Assembly: GCA_035079385.1 (NCBI GenBank)
Contig: JAVHKY010000023.1
Span: forward strand, 2,542,001 to 2,606,000
Direction of reading: 5' to 3'
Length of the DNA stretch: 64,000 bases
Source of the DNA: Aspidiotus rigidus
Lineage: Eukaryota; Arthropoda; Insecta; Hemiptera; Diaspididae
This document shows positions 34,863 to 46,295 of the stretch, piece after piece. The number at the start of each line of letters is the position of its first letter. Within the stretch, counting starts at the first letter, position 1. The position numbers and the translations under genes are program-made. The notes beneath the pieces are model-generated. The model was not told the DNA's origin. It did no database searches and saw only the letters and a program-made list of their open reading frames with translations.

Positions 34863-37332
34863 AAAGGCTCTAGCCGGGTAAGGGAGGGAAAATGGCCTTG
34901 GTCGGAAAATGTTTCAAATGTCCGTCAAAATGTTGTCCCCAATGAGAAAACTCGAAATCCAAAAAATTGGACCCATCCGCTCTGCCACATAGGCTGCAGA
35001 GTGATTTTTAGGCCTAAAATCCAAATGGCTATATCTCAGACAATAATGATCGCACAGCAATGAAACTTGAGGACATTTTAGTATATGTGAACGTTCATCC
35101 ATGGTATTTAAAAAAAAAAAAAAAAAACTATTCATATTTTCCCTAGTTTCTAGCTATAACAAAACTTCAAACTCGAATAAAAAAAAAATCGGGGGGGGGG
35201 AGGCACCTGGGGAAAATCATTCTTTGAAGCGCTATATCCTCTACTACAACATACATGAGTACCATAGTCCTCGGTGAGGTGCATTATTCCCCAAAAAATC
35301 AACATTTAATGAATTTCTGTGATTTTTCCATGAATAGCGGGGTGAAATATGACCGCTACCGCAATAGACCGCGAGAAATCAATGGTCAATATTCGAGGTG
35401 AAAAATACGCACTCCTCCATGAGATGAAATGGGAATGTTGATGGACCAAAAATATATTTTTAGTATTTCGTTTATCGATTTGGTCATTTCTTATGTAAAC
35501 ACGTCCACCGATTAGGTGGAGTACGTTAGATTGAGAAAAATAGTTGAAAAATTCTCCAGTCGCTGGAACAGACTGAAAATAGAAGAGAAGTGAGAAAATC
35601 CACTTTTTCACCCTGGAGGACCGTGAGTTTTGGTATTCCATTCATCAAATAGGTCAGTTCTCACGTGAACATCTTCGCCGAGTTTGAAAAAAAATGGTCA
35701 AACACTTCTCCAGTCGCTGGAACGTTCTGGAAATGACAAAAATTAGAGAAAATCCACTTTTTCACCCTGGAGGACCGTGAGTTTTGGTATTTCATTCATC
35801 AATTCGTTCAATTCCTAAGTAAACATGAACGCCAAGTTTGAAAAAAATAGTCAAAAAATTCTCCAGCCGCTGTAATGGTCTGGAAATAACAATAAATCGG
35901 GGAAATCCACTTTTTCACCCTGGAGAATCGTGAGTTTTGGTATTTCATTCCACAATTCATTCAATTCTTATGTAAACATGTCCGCTAACTTTGAAAAAAA
36001 TAGTAAAAAAATTCTCCAATTTTGGGATGCCCTGGAAATAGTAAAAACTCCAGGTAATCCACTTTTCCAACATGGAAAACCGTGATTTTTCATATTTTGT
36101 TTATCAACAAGGTCAATTCTTATGTAAATACATCCGCCGAGTTAGTCAATAAATTCTCCAGTTGACGGAACGGTCTAGGAATACCAATTTCAGAAAATCT
36201 ACTTTTTCAACATGGAGAGCCCTGATTTTTGGTATGTTGTTCATCAAAAAGGTCAAATCTTATGTTGATACCTCCGCCGAGTTTGAAAAAAATAGTCCAG
36301 AAATTCTTCAGTCGCTGGAATAGTCTGAAAATGAAAAATTGAAAATATCTGCTATTTGAACTTGGAGAATCGTGATTTTTATATTCTATTTATCAATAAG
36401 ATCAATTTTTGAGTAAATACATCCCTATTTCGAAAAAAATATTCAATAAATTCTCGATTTATTGTCATTTCCAGACCATTACAGCGGCTGGAGAATTTTT
36501 TGACTATTTTTTTCAAACTTGGCGTTCATGTTTGCTTGGGAATTGAACGAATTGATGAATGAAATACGAAAACTCACGGTCCTCCATGGTGAAAAAGTGG
36601 ATTTTCTCACTTCTCTTCTATTTTCAGACTGTTCCAGCGACTGGAGAATTTTTCAACTATTTTTCTCAATCTAACGTACTCCACCTAATCGGTGGACGTG
36701 TTTAATAAGAATTGACCAAATCGATAAACGAAATACTAAAAATATATTTTTGGTCCATCAACATTCCCATTTCATCTCATGGAGGAGTGCGTATTTTTCA
36801 CCTCGAACATTGACCATTGATTTCTCGCGGTCTATTGCGGTAGCAGTCATATTTCACCCCGCTATTCATGGAAAAATCACAGAAATTCATTAAATATTGA
36901 TTTTTTGGGGAATAATGCACCTCACCGAGGACTATGGTACTCATGTATGTTGTAGTAGAGGATATAGCGCTTCAAAGAATGATTTTCCCCAGGTGCCTCC
37001 CCCCCCGATTTTTTTTTATTCGAGTTTGAAGTTTTGTTATAGCTAGAAACTAGGGAAAATATGAATGGTTTTTTTTTTTTTTTTTAAATACCATGGATGA
37101 ACGTTCACATATACTAAAATGTCCTCAAGTTTCATTGCTGTGCGATCATTATTGTCTGAGATATAGCCATTTGGATTTTAGCCCTAAAAATCACTCTGTA
37201 GCCCATGTGGGTGAGCGGATGGGTCCAATTTTTTGGATTTCGAGTTTTCTCATTGGGGACAACATTTTGACGGACATTTGAAACATTTTCCGACCAAGGC
37301 CATTTTCCCTCCCTTACCCGGCTAGAGCCTTT
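34863..37332. mobile_element. 2.47-kb foldback element
   Basis: AAAGGCTCTAGCCGGGTAAG at the left is inverted at the right end (CTTACCCGGCTAGAGCCTTT, ending 37332). The arms are roughly 750 bp and stay highly similar: both contain GACAATAATGATCGCACAGC, CATGAGTACCATAGTCCTCG and CACTCCTCCATGAGATGAAA in opposite orientation. The same 61-codon open frame (opening DERSHILKCPQVSLL) therefore appears on the minus strand at 34914 and the plus strand at 37093. I do not trust it as coding. No clear target duplication was found. The centre is a tandem array. Confidence 0.85.
35550..36440. repeat. ~154-bp tandem array in foldback centre
   Basis: About six diverged units, each with TTCTCCAGTCGCTGGAA, then CCACTTTTTCACCCTGGAG, a CGTGAGTTTTGGTAT stretch and a GTAAACAT-TCCGCCGAGTTTG stretch. 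Unit starts near 35552, 35710, 35860, 36014, 36151 and 36306 give a period of about 150-158 bp. Part of one unit is also carried, inverted, on the right arm near 36456-36620. Confidence 0.8.
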
Positions 37333-38822
37333 GAAAAATTGGTACGGGAAACCGGGAAGAATTGAATCGATCACTTTCGAGAAATGGTAAACTCTTGCTT
37401 AATGGAGTGGTTTTGTGCCAGGTCGTAGGTTCTCAGCACCGCACCCTCATGAAAAGAAGTGAACATGTATTGTCACTCTCTTCTAGCTTTTCCTTCCACG
37501 TACCTTAAGTTTGTATACAGTCGTCAATTGGAATTTTTGGATTTTTGAAGTAAGATGAAAATTCAGCGACCGGGGAGCAATATGGCGGAAAGACTTGACG
37601 CTTCAAAAATGTACCAGGTGCTTCCTCGTCTTTGTTGGAAAAATCATCTTTTCGATTCGGAGTTGTTTTTCTTGTCTTAATGATCGCATATGAGGCGTCG
37701 AGCGCTGCTTTCGTTTACCTTTTCTTTTGTTTCTCTTGTGTGTAAATATTTCCTTTGTTAATCGATCATCGATGATTTGCATCGTCGTTGAAAAAGTCAA
37801 CAAAAAGCCCGTTAAGGATGGTTAATTAAAGACGAAGTCGACCTCATCCGTACGGTCGTTGATTGCTTTCCTCTACTGGTGTTCGCTTGCGAAGACGTTC
37901 AACCGTGTTGAATTATTCTAGTTTGATGCCGAATTCAAGCGTACCGATACGAATGATAATTACCAAAAATTCGTTTTAATCTCGACCCGTCGGTTTGTGG
38001 CCTTAATTAAAACGAACGAATCGCGCCTCAGCCGACGCGATGGTGTTTCTATAATTCTTATTATACAGTATTTCGTTTACACGCATTCTGATGTTTTATT
38101 TTTCCAGTCTTACGCTTCTTTTGTCGGACTGTTTTCCAGGGATTTACTGGGTATACAGGCGTCTTTTTAAATTTCATTTCATTCGTATCCGATATTTGCC
38201 TATAGTATCGTATTTTCCAGTTCGTATATTCGCGCAAGTAGACTGTATCCGTATTGCTGTACCCTCATTCCGGAAACTCGATTATTGCGATGAAAAATGC
38301 GGGTATCTTGAAGATAAGAATTGAAATTTTTGAAAAAAGCGTGTACGAACCAACTGTATAATATCATTATGGCGTAATATCATACTTGTTGACTTATTTG
38401 TTATGTGTAGCGAATGAAGAATTTCCGCGAACAGTCAAGACTTTATTGTCACTTCTGACTCATATGTCGTGTTAGATCTCGACGTTTTCTCCTCCCTCTA
38501 GTGGTATGATCTTCATTACGGATGACGAAATTTTTGTTGGATGTTTTGTTCTTTTTTTTTTTTGTGGTCAGGATTTTAATTCGTATCGTTTTGTGAATGA
38601 GACGTGACGTTTCTGGCAAACAACTGCAGAGAAACTTCTCACTTTCGGACTGCACATTTAGAACGTTGAACTCGTTCAAGTTCAGTTTCAGGGGCACCGG
38701 AAATCGCGAAATAATGAGCCTGTGTTTTCACGATTATTATGATCGAAGAAAGATTAATCAGCGGCGACGAGTGCACCAGAGAGACTGGATCTCAGCAGTA
38801 GCAATGCAATGATACTTACAGA
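37333..38822. other. No supported gene
   Basis: Several protein-like stretches are open but lack paired splice evidence. On the minus strand near 38580-38720 there is an acceptor-like GTGAAAACACAG and a frame with KLNLNEFNVLNVQSESEKFL. On the plus strand 38091-38324 there are two acceptor-like ends (TTTATTTTTCCAG and GGACTGTTTTCCAG). I cannot decide which, if any, is real. Confidence 0.35.
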
Positions 38823-39131
38823 GTGAAGCGAATAATTATTTTTTCTCACGTATTGTGTGGCATACGTCGACTACATAGAAAACAGGAATTTATTGAGTAT
38901 GCAATATTTAGTGATAATGTTGACGAAGACATTCTACTCAACATTCATAATCTCTGGTATGCTGGCGAACTAATTGCTTTTGATGAGAATGGTTTTTTTC
39001 ATATGAATGCGAATTGTGTGTATCGCTGGGCGTGTAAAGCGACTATGTATACAAAATGGATTGGAGCTGTACGAGTATTATTGGCTTCTTTCAATTTGCG
39101 AACAAAAATTCTTCGTACTAAGAAAAAATAG
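38823..39131 (+). CDS. Open frame of unknown function, possibly a terminal exon
   Basis: A 102-codon frame with no ATG at its start, so probably entered by splicing. One possible acceptor is GTCGACTACATAG near 38876. It includes DNVDEDILLNIHNLWYAGEL, FDENGFFHMNANCVYRWACK and a basic C-terminus (RTKILRTKKK). Composition and length are unusual for AT-rich non-coding DNA, but I recognise no domain. No upstream exon is supported. Confidence 0.25.
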   Translation: MKRIIIFSHVLCGIRRLHRKQEFIEYAIFSDNVDEDILLNIHNLWYAGELIAFDENGFFHMNANCVYRWACKATMYTKWIGAVRVLLASFNLRTKILRTKKK

Positions 39132-39599
39132 GGTCAATTGGTAGAGAACTAAATGTTATGAAATTTTGATGGCATACAATGTCCAACGGCTTCATACAGA
39201 TGAGCTAACTTTCATCAACGCTGAATATTGTCATTAGAGAGAGTGTTGATTCATATTATACAATTTTATTGCTAGTGGTTTTGAGAACATAATTTGTTGA
39301 AAGATGTAAAATGAACATTTAGTGTCGTGGTTCGAGCTTTGAAGGAGGTGAACATGATCAGAAATTTTTACTGATGCCCAGTTATTCGACGTGTGGTACA
39401 TCTTTTGCCTTTGGTAAAATTGTCACCCCTTGATCCATCTTCGGCAATAGAACCTTGTCTTTTCTCCATCTTGGGAAATTTGGTTGTTTTTACTGGTAGG
39501 AAATCGTCCTTTCGATAAAAAATCGTGGAAAATTGGGAATCATCTGTTGGTAGAGATTTTTTTCCCCCAAATTTCAATATTACATTGTTGAACTGTCCC
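39132..39599. other. No supported gene
   Basis: Contains a 69-codon minus-strand open frame (39577-39368) rich in Lys/Arg/Asp with no recognisable motif, immediately downstream of the decayed LINE. Possibly part of the same relic. Confidence 0.35.
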
Positions 39600-40262
39600 T
39601 AAACATGCTTAAATATTGTTCATAGTCTTCGTCGTCGTTTTATTCCTTCGTGGTGGGCCTTTGAGTCGGAGCCTTCAGGAGATCCACTGGTATCCAACAA
39701 TTTTTTCCTTAATTTTCCTCTCGGGTATTTATTCTTTCCACTTTTGGAGACCTGTCCTCTGCTATTCTCTCAAGAGTTCTCCTTCTGCATTCCTTCACTC
39801 ATTTTATAGGTGTGACTCCCAGTTCTTTCAACATGTCCTCGAATCTGAATCGGTTTCTTAAATATGGATACTCCTGCAATCCACCCCTCGCTTCCATGAG
39901 TCACCATCAGGATTGTCATAGCACTGTGGACTTCTAAACGTATTTCTCGTCGCACTTTACTTGTTCTCAGAATCCTATTTATAGATTCCCATACTCTTGA
40001 GAATCTGTTCGGTTTTTTCCGGACGTCGACCTCTTTCTTTGGTATGATATGTACAATGTACTGCTTGCTTGTTCTATCGTTTTACCGTTTATGACTGGCT
40101 TGCACTAGCTCGGATCTTTTCCGATAAAGGTCACTATTTTTGTCATTGAAATGGTCATTTTCATTTCGTTTTTGCTGATCGTTTTCTTTAACTTGTGGAC
40201 ACTTTTCTGTAATTCGTCTTCGTCTGATCTTCCGCAAAAAGTACCGCTAATCAGAAATGGGA
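39600..40262 (-). pseudogene. Decayed LINE reverse transcriptase C-terminus (RTE/CR1-like)
   Basis: Read across frames on the minus strand: DEDELQKSVHKL, then NEMKMTISMTKIVTFIGKDP, CKPVINGKTIEQASS, YISYQR, NRF, a KVRRE-like stretch, GSEGW and KELGVTPI. This succession matches the region after the FADD box of insect LINE endonuclease-reverse transcriptases of the type with INGK-IEQ followed by LGC-IS. The catalytic box and everything upstream are missing and multiple frameshifts and stops are present. Clade assignment is tentative. Confidence 0.6.
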
Positions 40263-40359
40263 CCGCGAAGAAGATTTACTGACCGAGAGAAACAATGGTC
40301 TGCTCACTTGTGAGACGCATTGACGTCAGCGATTTTCTAATTGCACTGTGTCTTATGAA

Positions 40360-40747
40360 CAGGGTGTCTACCAGGTCAACTAAGTCAACTAAGTCAATTA
40401 AAGTCAACTTTTTTGAAACATGGTCAACTAAGTCAAGTAAAGTCAACTTTTCTATCCGTAGGTCAACTAAAAAGTCCAAAAATGCATAATTTTGTGTAAA
40501 GAATATTTTTCACATGTCTTCCTATATGGACAATATCAAGGTATAATCAACAAACTTCTGACTTTTAAAATAACACTTTTCTCAATTAAATATTAATTCT
40601 TGCAAACGAATAAAAAAATACCGAAATTACGATATTAGTTTGGAGGGGGGAGGGGAGGAGTTTATATTTTTTAGGGTCAAATAAAATATCGAGAAAAGGT
40701 CAACTAATGTCAACTATTTCCATTTTTCAATTCTGGTAGACACCCTG
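40360..40747. mobile_element. 388-bp CAGGGTGTCTACC MITE
   Basis: Ends are CAGGGTGTCTACCAG and its exact complement. It is flanked by a perfect 6-bp direct repeat TATGAA (40354-40359 and 40748-40753). Inside each end are repeated GGTCAACTAA and GTCAACT motifs, equivalent to the GTCAAGTAA motifs in the relative at 16816-21927. No coding capacity. The 6-bp target size is unusual for hAT, so I leave the superfamily open. Confidence 0.85.
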
Positions 40748-40753
40748 TATGAA

Positions 40754-41985
40754 GAGATGGCGACGTCATTGATTTCTAGTTGTTCTAAATTCGTATGAGT
40801 ATCATGCGAGTTGCTTTCAATCTTGGCAAATCTCTCTTTAAACAATCCGTGGCCTAGGAATAACAGGAAGTAGTGTACATATTTTTATTCTACGTGATTG
40901 AAAAAAGAACAGACTTGGCGAATTCAGGACGAATGGGATTCGGAGGGGAAGAAGCGCTGACAATGGTCTTGACCGGAAGTAAGCGCGTTTTTCCAAAGTT
41001 ACTAAAATTTCTGGACCTGACGGCTTGTCCGATAATATTTTTTGAAGAAATTTAGAAAAGGCTGGTACAAGTAATCGAAAGAGGTCAGCGCTGACTCTAA
41101 AAATACATACGTTGGATGTGACATTTTTTAACGTATTTGAAAAACTTTAGGATATACAAAGGATGTTTTAGCGTCCATTTTTTGTACGAGAAAACTGATT
41201 CTTATGTAGGGTATTTTATTATCTACGCTAACAAAGCAGCATATCGTGGATTTATTAGATCTGCTCTGTCAGTAACGAATCCTTTTTTTTTTTTTTCATC
41301 CTCGAAACTCTGTTCTCTTTCTCATATTCTTCGTCCTTTCGTTTTCCTACATCGCAATTTCTTTTCTTCAGAATTGAATTTAAAAATAGAGGGTTCGCAG
41401 GGATGAGCACAAATATTCTCAAGGTAAGAAATTTTTCCATTCTCCTTCATCTTTCTACAATTTCTCTTCACTCGAATTCCCCAAGCAAGCCAAAAAAAAA
41501 AAAAAAAAATTGAAAATATTTCTGCTAGGTGAGCTAATACTATTTTCTAATTCCAGCGAATAGATATTGCTAAGTTTTACAAGAAAGTTTGTTGGAGAAT
41601 TAGAAGCACTCCAAACAGTGAACATTTTTCGCTTTCCAACTTGTCTAGTCTTGGTAACCTAAAAGTTATATCGAGATTTCGGTGTGTAGTTTCTTTTTGA
41701 GATAGCATAAGGCGAAATATGTTTACTTCATGTGAGATTCGATGTTCGAACACTGACGTCGTTTGTCGTATTCACGAATCTTGTTCACATACATCGTTGT
41801 ATGGTGCATGATTCACCACCAATTAGGCCACAAAACAAAGTTCAGCTTCAAGATTCATAATAATTTTCAGTACCTGTTTGGAATCACTAATAGCCTTAAA
41901 GCAGCTGAAAAGCTAACATTTCTCATTTAATTTTTTGAGCCAATTAGAGTTTCATATTTTTTTTTAGAATATATTATTTAATTAA
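40754..41985. other. No gene recognised
   Basis: AT-rich DNA. Around 40985-41060 a short plus-strand reading, ISGPDGL, resembles the GPDG motif of LINE reverse transcriptases, but it is too short to call. Confidence 0.4.
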
Positions 41986-41989
41986 TTTT

Positions 41990-43930
41990 TTATTTCATTT
42001 AAGAAGCCCTAAACTGCATTCGAGTCATGAGCTTGGTGGTGAATAGATTTTAGATGTGTCGAATGTAATTTGCTGCTTTTAGATGGATGAGAAGTCATCG
42101 GCGAGAGTTGTTTCGATGCATGGTAAAATTTGGTAAATAAGGCGGAGAGACTTACGAAAATATGGGCGACTTGGTGGGGGGGGGGGAGTCGAGGATATAG
42201 TAATCGCAGGAGAGCGGGAAGAGTTTGGAAAGAAGGTGACCGTGTGTGAGTTGCATCTATGACCGATTCGGAGACGTGTGAAGTAAATTTTGTAACGGCG
42301 GGATTCTTGTGGTTTGATGAAGCCCACGCGAATGGTAATGGTTTTAATTGGGCTAATATGTTTGATGAGATTTGATTTTGCCAGAGTGTGATCCATTCGT
42401 CCGTAATTTTGTGGCGGATGGTGTGAGTGAGATTATTTTTAGTGGGAAGAATACGAAGACTTGATTCGTGAAAGTTTTCTGGCACTTTTGGCGGCTAAAT
42501 TGACTTTTTCATTACCTTGGATCCCCGTATGGCTGGAGACCCAGATAAGAGTTATGTCGTCATGGATGCGTGACAGGGTTATGAGGAGAGAATGGATGTG
42601 TGAGGCAACTGGATGTGTAGAGTGTACGTTTTACATTGCCGTTAAGGCGGATAAGGGGTCGGTGGCGATCAAAAAAGCATGGTTTAGTAGGGCAGGGAGT
42701 ATAGATTCTAAGCATTGAAAGATTTCGGCCGTAAAGACAAGATTTTGCTGTCAACTGACGCGAAAACGACTTGCTTTTCGATTTTCGATTCACCTATTAG
42801 ACAAAGGGTCAAGTTATTTTAGGTGTAGGTAAGGCCCAAGAAGGTAATGTGGGCAATGCAGGAACTGGGCAATGAAAGTGAATTTTTTTGTGAAAGGAGT
42901 GGGTGAGAAAGTAGGGCATGTTCGAAAGTATTGCAACAAGTATGACAATTTAGAGTGGGATTGGATAGAATGTTGTGAATTGAGGTTTTAGGAAGTTATA
43001 AGACAGAGGTTAGAAGACTAGCAATATAGAGGTGGATAACTTGATTCGGTGGTTAGACTTGGAGCAGGGCTCGTGCGAAAAGCGCCCGTGCAAATGTAAA
43101 TGGCGGAATTGTGAACTGTGTCTAGAAGTGAGAGGTATGATGAGGGTACGAGTCTATATAGGTGATCCATAATCTAGTATAGATCGGACTAGGGTATGGT
43201 AGAGCGGAAGAAGAGTTTCAGGATTGCAACGGGTGGGAGGACGGCCTAAAGCTTTACTTCTTTAACATGCGGTAGCCATGAGTGTTTAAAGTGAAAGCGG
43301 AGGTCGAGGACTTTTACTGTGTCATCAACTGTCTTAAAGAAGAAGTTGAGGAGGAAGGGGATTGGGGTTCGAGCTCGTTTTTTGACGAAAATCACGGTAC
43401 AGGACGTGGAGGATATTTGGAATCCGCGGTATGATAGCCAGTTGAGGAAGGACAAGATGAAATTGTAGAGGATTGTGTGTGCGCTAAGTTGATTATTGGT
43501 TTGCTTATGGATGCTCAAGTGATCGAAATGTAACAGCTGTCTAACGGGGAAAGCGATGTTACTAAAGATGTCATTTATTGTGGTCATGGAAAGTGTTCTC
43601 CTGAGGGGTGACCCTTGTGGGACCCTACAAATAGATAGTTTCCTTAAAGTTGTGGGAAAAGACCTCGAAAACCAAGGGTGAGGAGAATGATGTGGTATCG
43701 CCAACCTCTCGGAATTGCATTTTCTAAATCGAAAAAAACTGCAAATGAGCTTGATTTACTGTGTATTGGAGTTTGCTTGACGAAAGAGGATACCAATTTC
43801 GGCTAATGCCATGGTTGTAATCCAACCTTTACGGCATCCATATTGTGAATCATTTATGAAATTGTTGTATTTTTAAAACCAGATAAGTCGTTTGTTAAGT
43901 TTTTTCTTGTACTTAGTAAGGAGATACGTC
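41990..43930 (-). pseudogene. Decayed LINE with RNase H domain (I-group-like)
   Basis: On the minus strand, pieces in changing frames give an ordered LINE ORF2 C-terminal half. First comes SQYGCRKG, then a DLENAIPRGWRYHI stretch (the DLEKAFD-like motif), VPQGSPL, a degraded catalytic box region (LLHFDHLSIH), LNWLSYRGFQIS and ILDYGSPIY. These are followed by an RNase H domain with TAEIF, HDDITLIWVSSHTGIQGNEK and VNLAAKSA. Last is the cysteine-poor tail RRYKIYFTRLRIGH. RNase H after the reverse transcriptase is characteristic of I-group LINEs and absent from Jockey. Many frameshifts and stops: an old, dead copy. The endonuclease part is absent. Confidence 0.75.
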
Positions 43931-44163
43931 GGTAGAAAAAAAAAATGTAGGTATTTGATCATAGCCGGGTGTATGAAACGTCTACAAAACTTCTCGGGAG
44001 CGAAGGAAAGTTGTTCTACTCGTATACAAGCTCTAGCTAGCGATCGATTAAAATAAATATCAATTCGTGAAGAGAAAAAAAGCTACTTTACCCATCAGGA
44101 TTTGCTTCAAGAATCAGGAACGATAGGAAAGTCCAGTTCTTGTTCTGGGTGGTACTGTCATCG
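43931..44163. other. No gene recognised
   Basis: Short spacer before the hAT element. The last 8 bp before the element (ATCTATAT, 44164-44171) are its target duplication. Confidence 0.5.
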
Positions 44164-44563
44164 ATCTATATCAGTGTTTCTCAACCTTTTGTACATCGCG
44201 GCACACTTCTTCATGAGACGATATTACTGCGGCACAGTATTTCCAGAACTCCAAATTGTATCGAAAATGTTTGTGCGTTTTGAAATTTTCGTGTCTCTAC
44301 TGATTTCCTCCTAAATTCATAATTTGTGGCCTATAAGATGGCTATATGAGGCCTCACCCCTCTTTCTCTATACTGCGGTTCCGGGAAACAAGAACTTTGA
44401 TCTTCTGTTGGGACTCAAGAAAATTTTGTCACCAATAAACGCGCAAAAGTGTCTGAATGTTTCTTGCATTTACTGAAAACCTCTGGGCTCTTCTAATTCC
44501 GAAATTTATGAGGAAATATGGACTACAATCTGTATTTGTTGTCGAGTCGCAGAAAGTTATAAG

Positions 44564-45652
44564 AGTACATGGGTGCAAAAAGGGCGGATCTGCAGAAAGG
44601 GAGTTTTGAGAAAAACGCGTTTGAAGTTTGGTAGTGCGTGCTACTCCTGAAGGAATCGTTCGATCAGGACAAGCAATCATTAATTTTTTTGCTCCAAGCT
44701 TCCAGAAGATGAATCAAAAGAGAACAGGCGATTTCGTTCATTATTTTCGTAGATATTGAACGTTTTAGGAGAGTAAGTCATCCGCCCTTATTGCAATTAT
44801 TCCAAGTTTACCGCCCTTCTTGTAAATATCGGTGATTAACATCCGCCCTTTTTCAGTGTTGTTTCGTCAAAACCCCATCGATAGGACACTCGAAAAAGAA
44901 TAATGAAAGGAGAATACATTGATTGAACACATTCAGTTTATCAAATAGTGTGAAAATAAACGGTTTTTCAAACTTTTTTCATCAAACAATAAAATTTTTT
45001 GTTAAAATGTACGTTTTTTTGAAACATATTTCGTTGAACAATAGATTTTTTCCACTTAAAGACTAAATAAAAATGAAGTTCAAAATATAATAAAATTATT
45101 ATCAACTTGAGAGGATTCATTTTGCACTGTTTTATCTCCAGCACTATTTGCATAAATCTTCCTTCCATTCCGCAGAGTCTTTTCCACATTTCTGACAGTT
45201 TCTTCTTCTTTCTGCAAAATCTTATTCTCTGGAGTCTTCTGTTCATTCTTGTAAGTCTTTTTCTTATTCTTTGAAGTTTTTTCCATTCTCTGCAAAATCT
45301 CCTTCTCAGGAGTCTTCTTATTATCCTTCAAAAAGTTGTTAGGCAGAGGCATTTCTCCCGATAAATTCTACCAGAGAAATCGAAAAGAAATCAAAATGAC
45401 TCGTCACATTCATTTGAATATCAAGAAATTGGTGGGAAACACCCGAAAATCGTGATAACAAAACGAGGCGTATCAAAATGCGCATGGAATTATGATTTTT
45501 ACTAGATTTCAAAAACTTCAAACGCATATATCTCGACAACTACGCACTCTATCGACCTCATCCATAGCTCGTTTGAAAGAAGATGCTTCAAAGACTTCAT
45601 TTCTGCAATAATATGAAAAAGGGCGGATTGTCACTTTTTGCACCCATGTACT
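44564..45652. mobile_element. TIR element AGTACATGGGTGC, nested in hAT
   Basis: Ends AGTACATGGGTGCAAAAAG and its exact 19-bp complement. ATCCGCCCTT-like motifs are repeated inside both ends (near 44578, 44787, 44811, 44841 and 45621). Minus-strand open frames at 45352-44968 are Lys/Glu/Asn-rich low-complexity frames with a decaying repeat of KTPE-like phrases. I do not call them genes. The target duplication is unclear. Family unknown. Confidence 0.75.
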
Positions 45653-45954
45653 ATTATTTGATTTTTATGACATTGAATGCAGGTTTGGACTCAAGTTTAA
45701 GTAATTATAATGGAACTGACATGATTCAAAAATTGGAACACATCGGTCAGATAGTGCTTTTGATCACTTTTTCGAGTAAATAAAAAAAAACGACGGCTTC
45801 CTTAACGAAGTTAAACGAGGAACGCAGGGAACCTGTTTTATGAGTCAAATGGGATTTGGTATTGAAAATTCAAGGAAGCCTAGACCTAGATAAAGCTAGT
45901 CTAAAGAAGGCCTAGACCTACTATAAGCCTAGTACATTTAATATAGTTTGAGAG

Positions 45955-46110
45955 TCTACATTTTTCTAAGTCCCCCACCAATCATATATAGCTCGAGAGT
46001 CAAAATTTTTCGAAGTCCCCCTCCTATCATATATTGCTCGAGAGTCGGGATTTTTCAGTCCCCCTTCTATCATATATAGCTCGAGAGCCGGAGTTTTTCC
46101 AAGTATCCCT
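45955..46110. repeat. CTCGAGAG minisatellite, left block
   Basis: About four units with ATATAGCTCGAGAGTC, then AAATTTTTC-AAGTCCCCCTCCT and ATCAT, period roughly 43 bp. Continues at 47395 beyond the nested element. Confidence 0.85.
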
Positions 46111-46118
46111 CCTATTGA

Positions 46119-46262
46119 CATGTTCCATGTCTTTTCTCTCGCCGGACCCCGATTTTGAAACTCGCGAGTACACCCTCCCCCCCCCCCTTCAAGAGAAATC
46201 TCTACCCCGTGGGTGATTCAGAAATTTGCGAGTACACCCCGCGTAATAATAATAATTAATAA

Positions 46263-46295
<33 letters not shown>

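Noticed and set aside
34914..37281. Two identical ~60-codon genes in opposite orientation
   Set aside because: They are the same sequence in the two arms of the foldback; no homology or codon signal supports coding.
40980..41060. LINE reverse transcriptase fragment from ISGPDGL
   Set aside because: Only about 15 codons resemble the motif; nothing supports it on either side.
44968..45352. Lys/Glu-rich protein genes inside the nested TIR element
   Set aside because: Low-complexity repeats of KTPE-like phrases in two overlapping frames; looks like a degenerate short tandem repeat.
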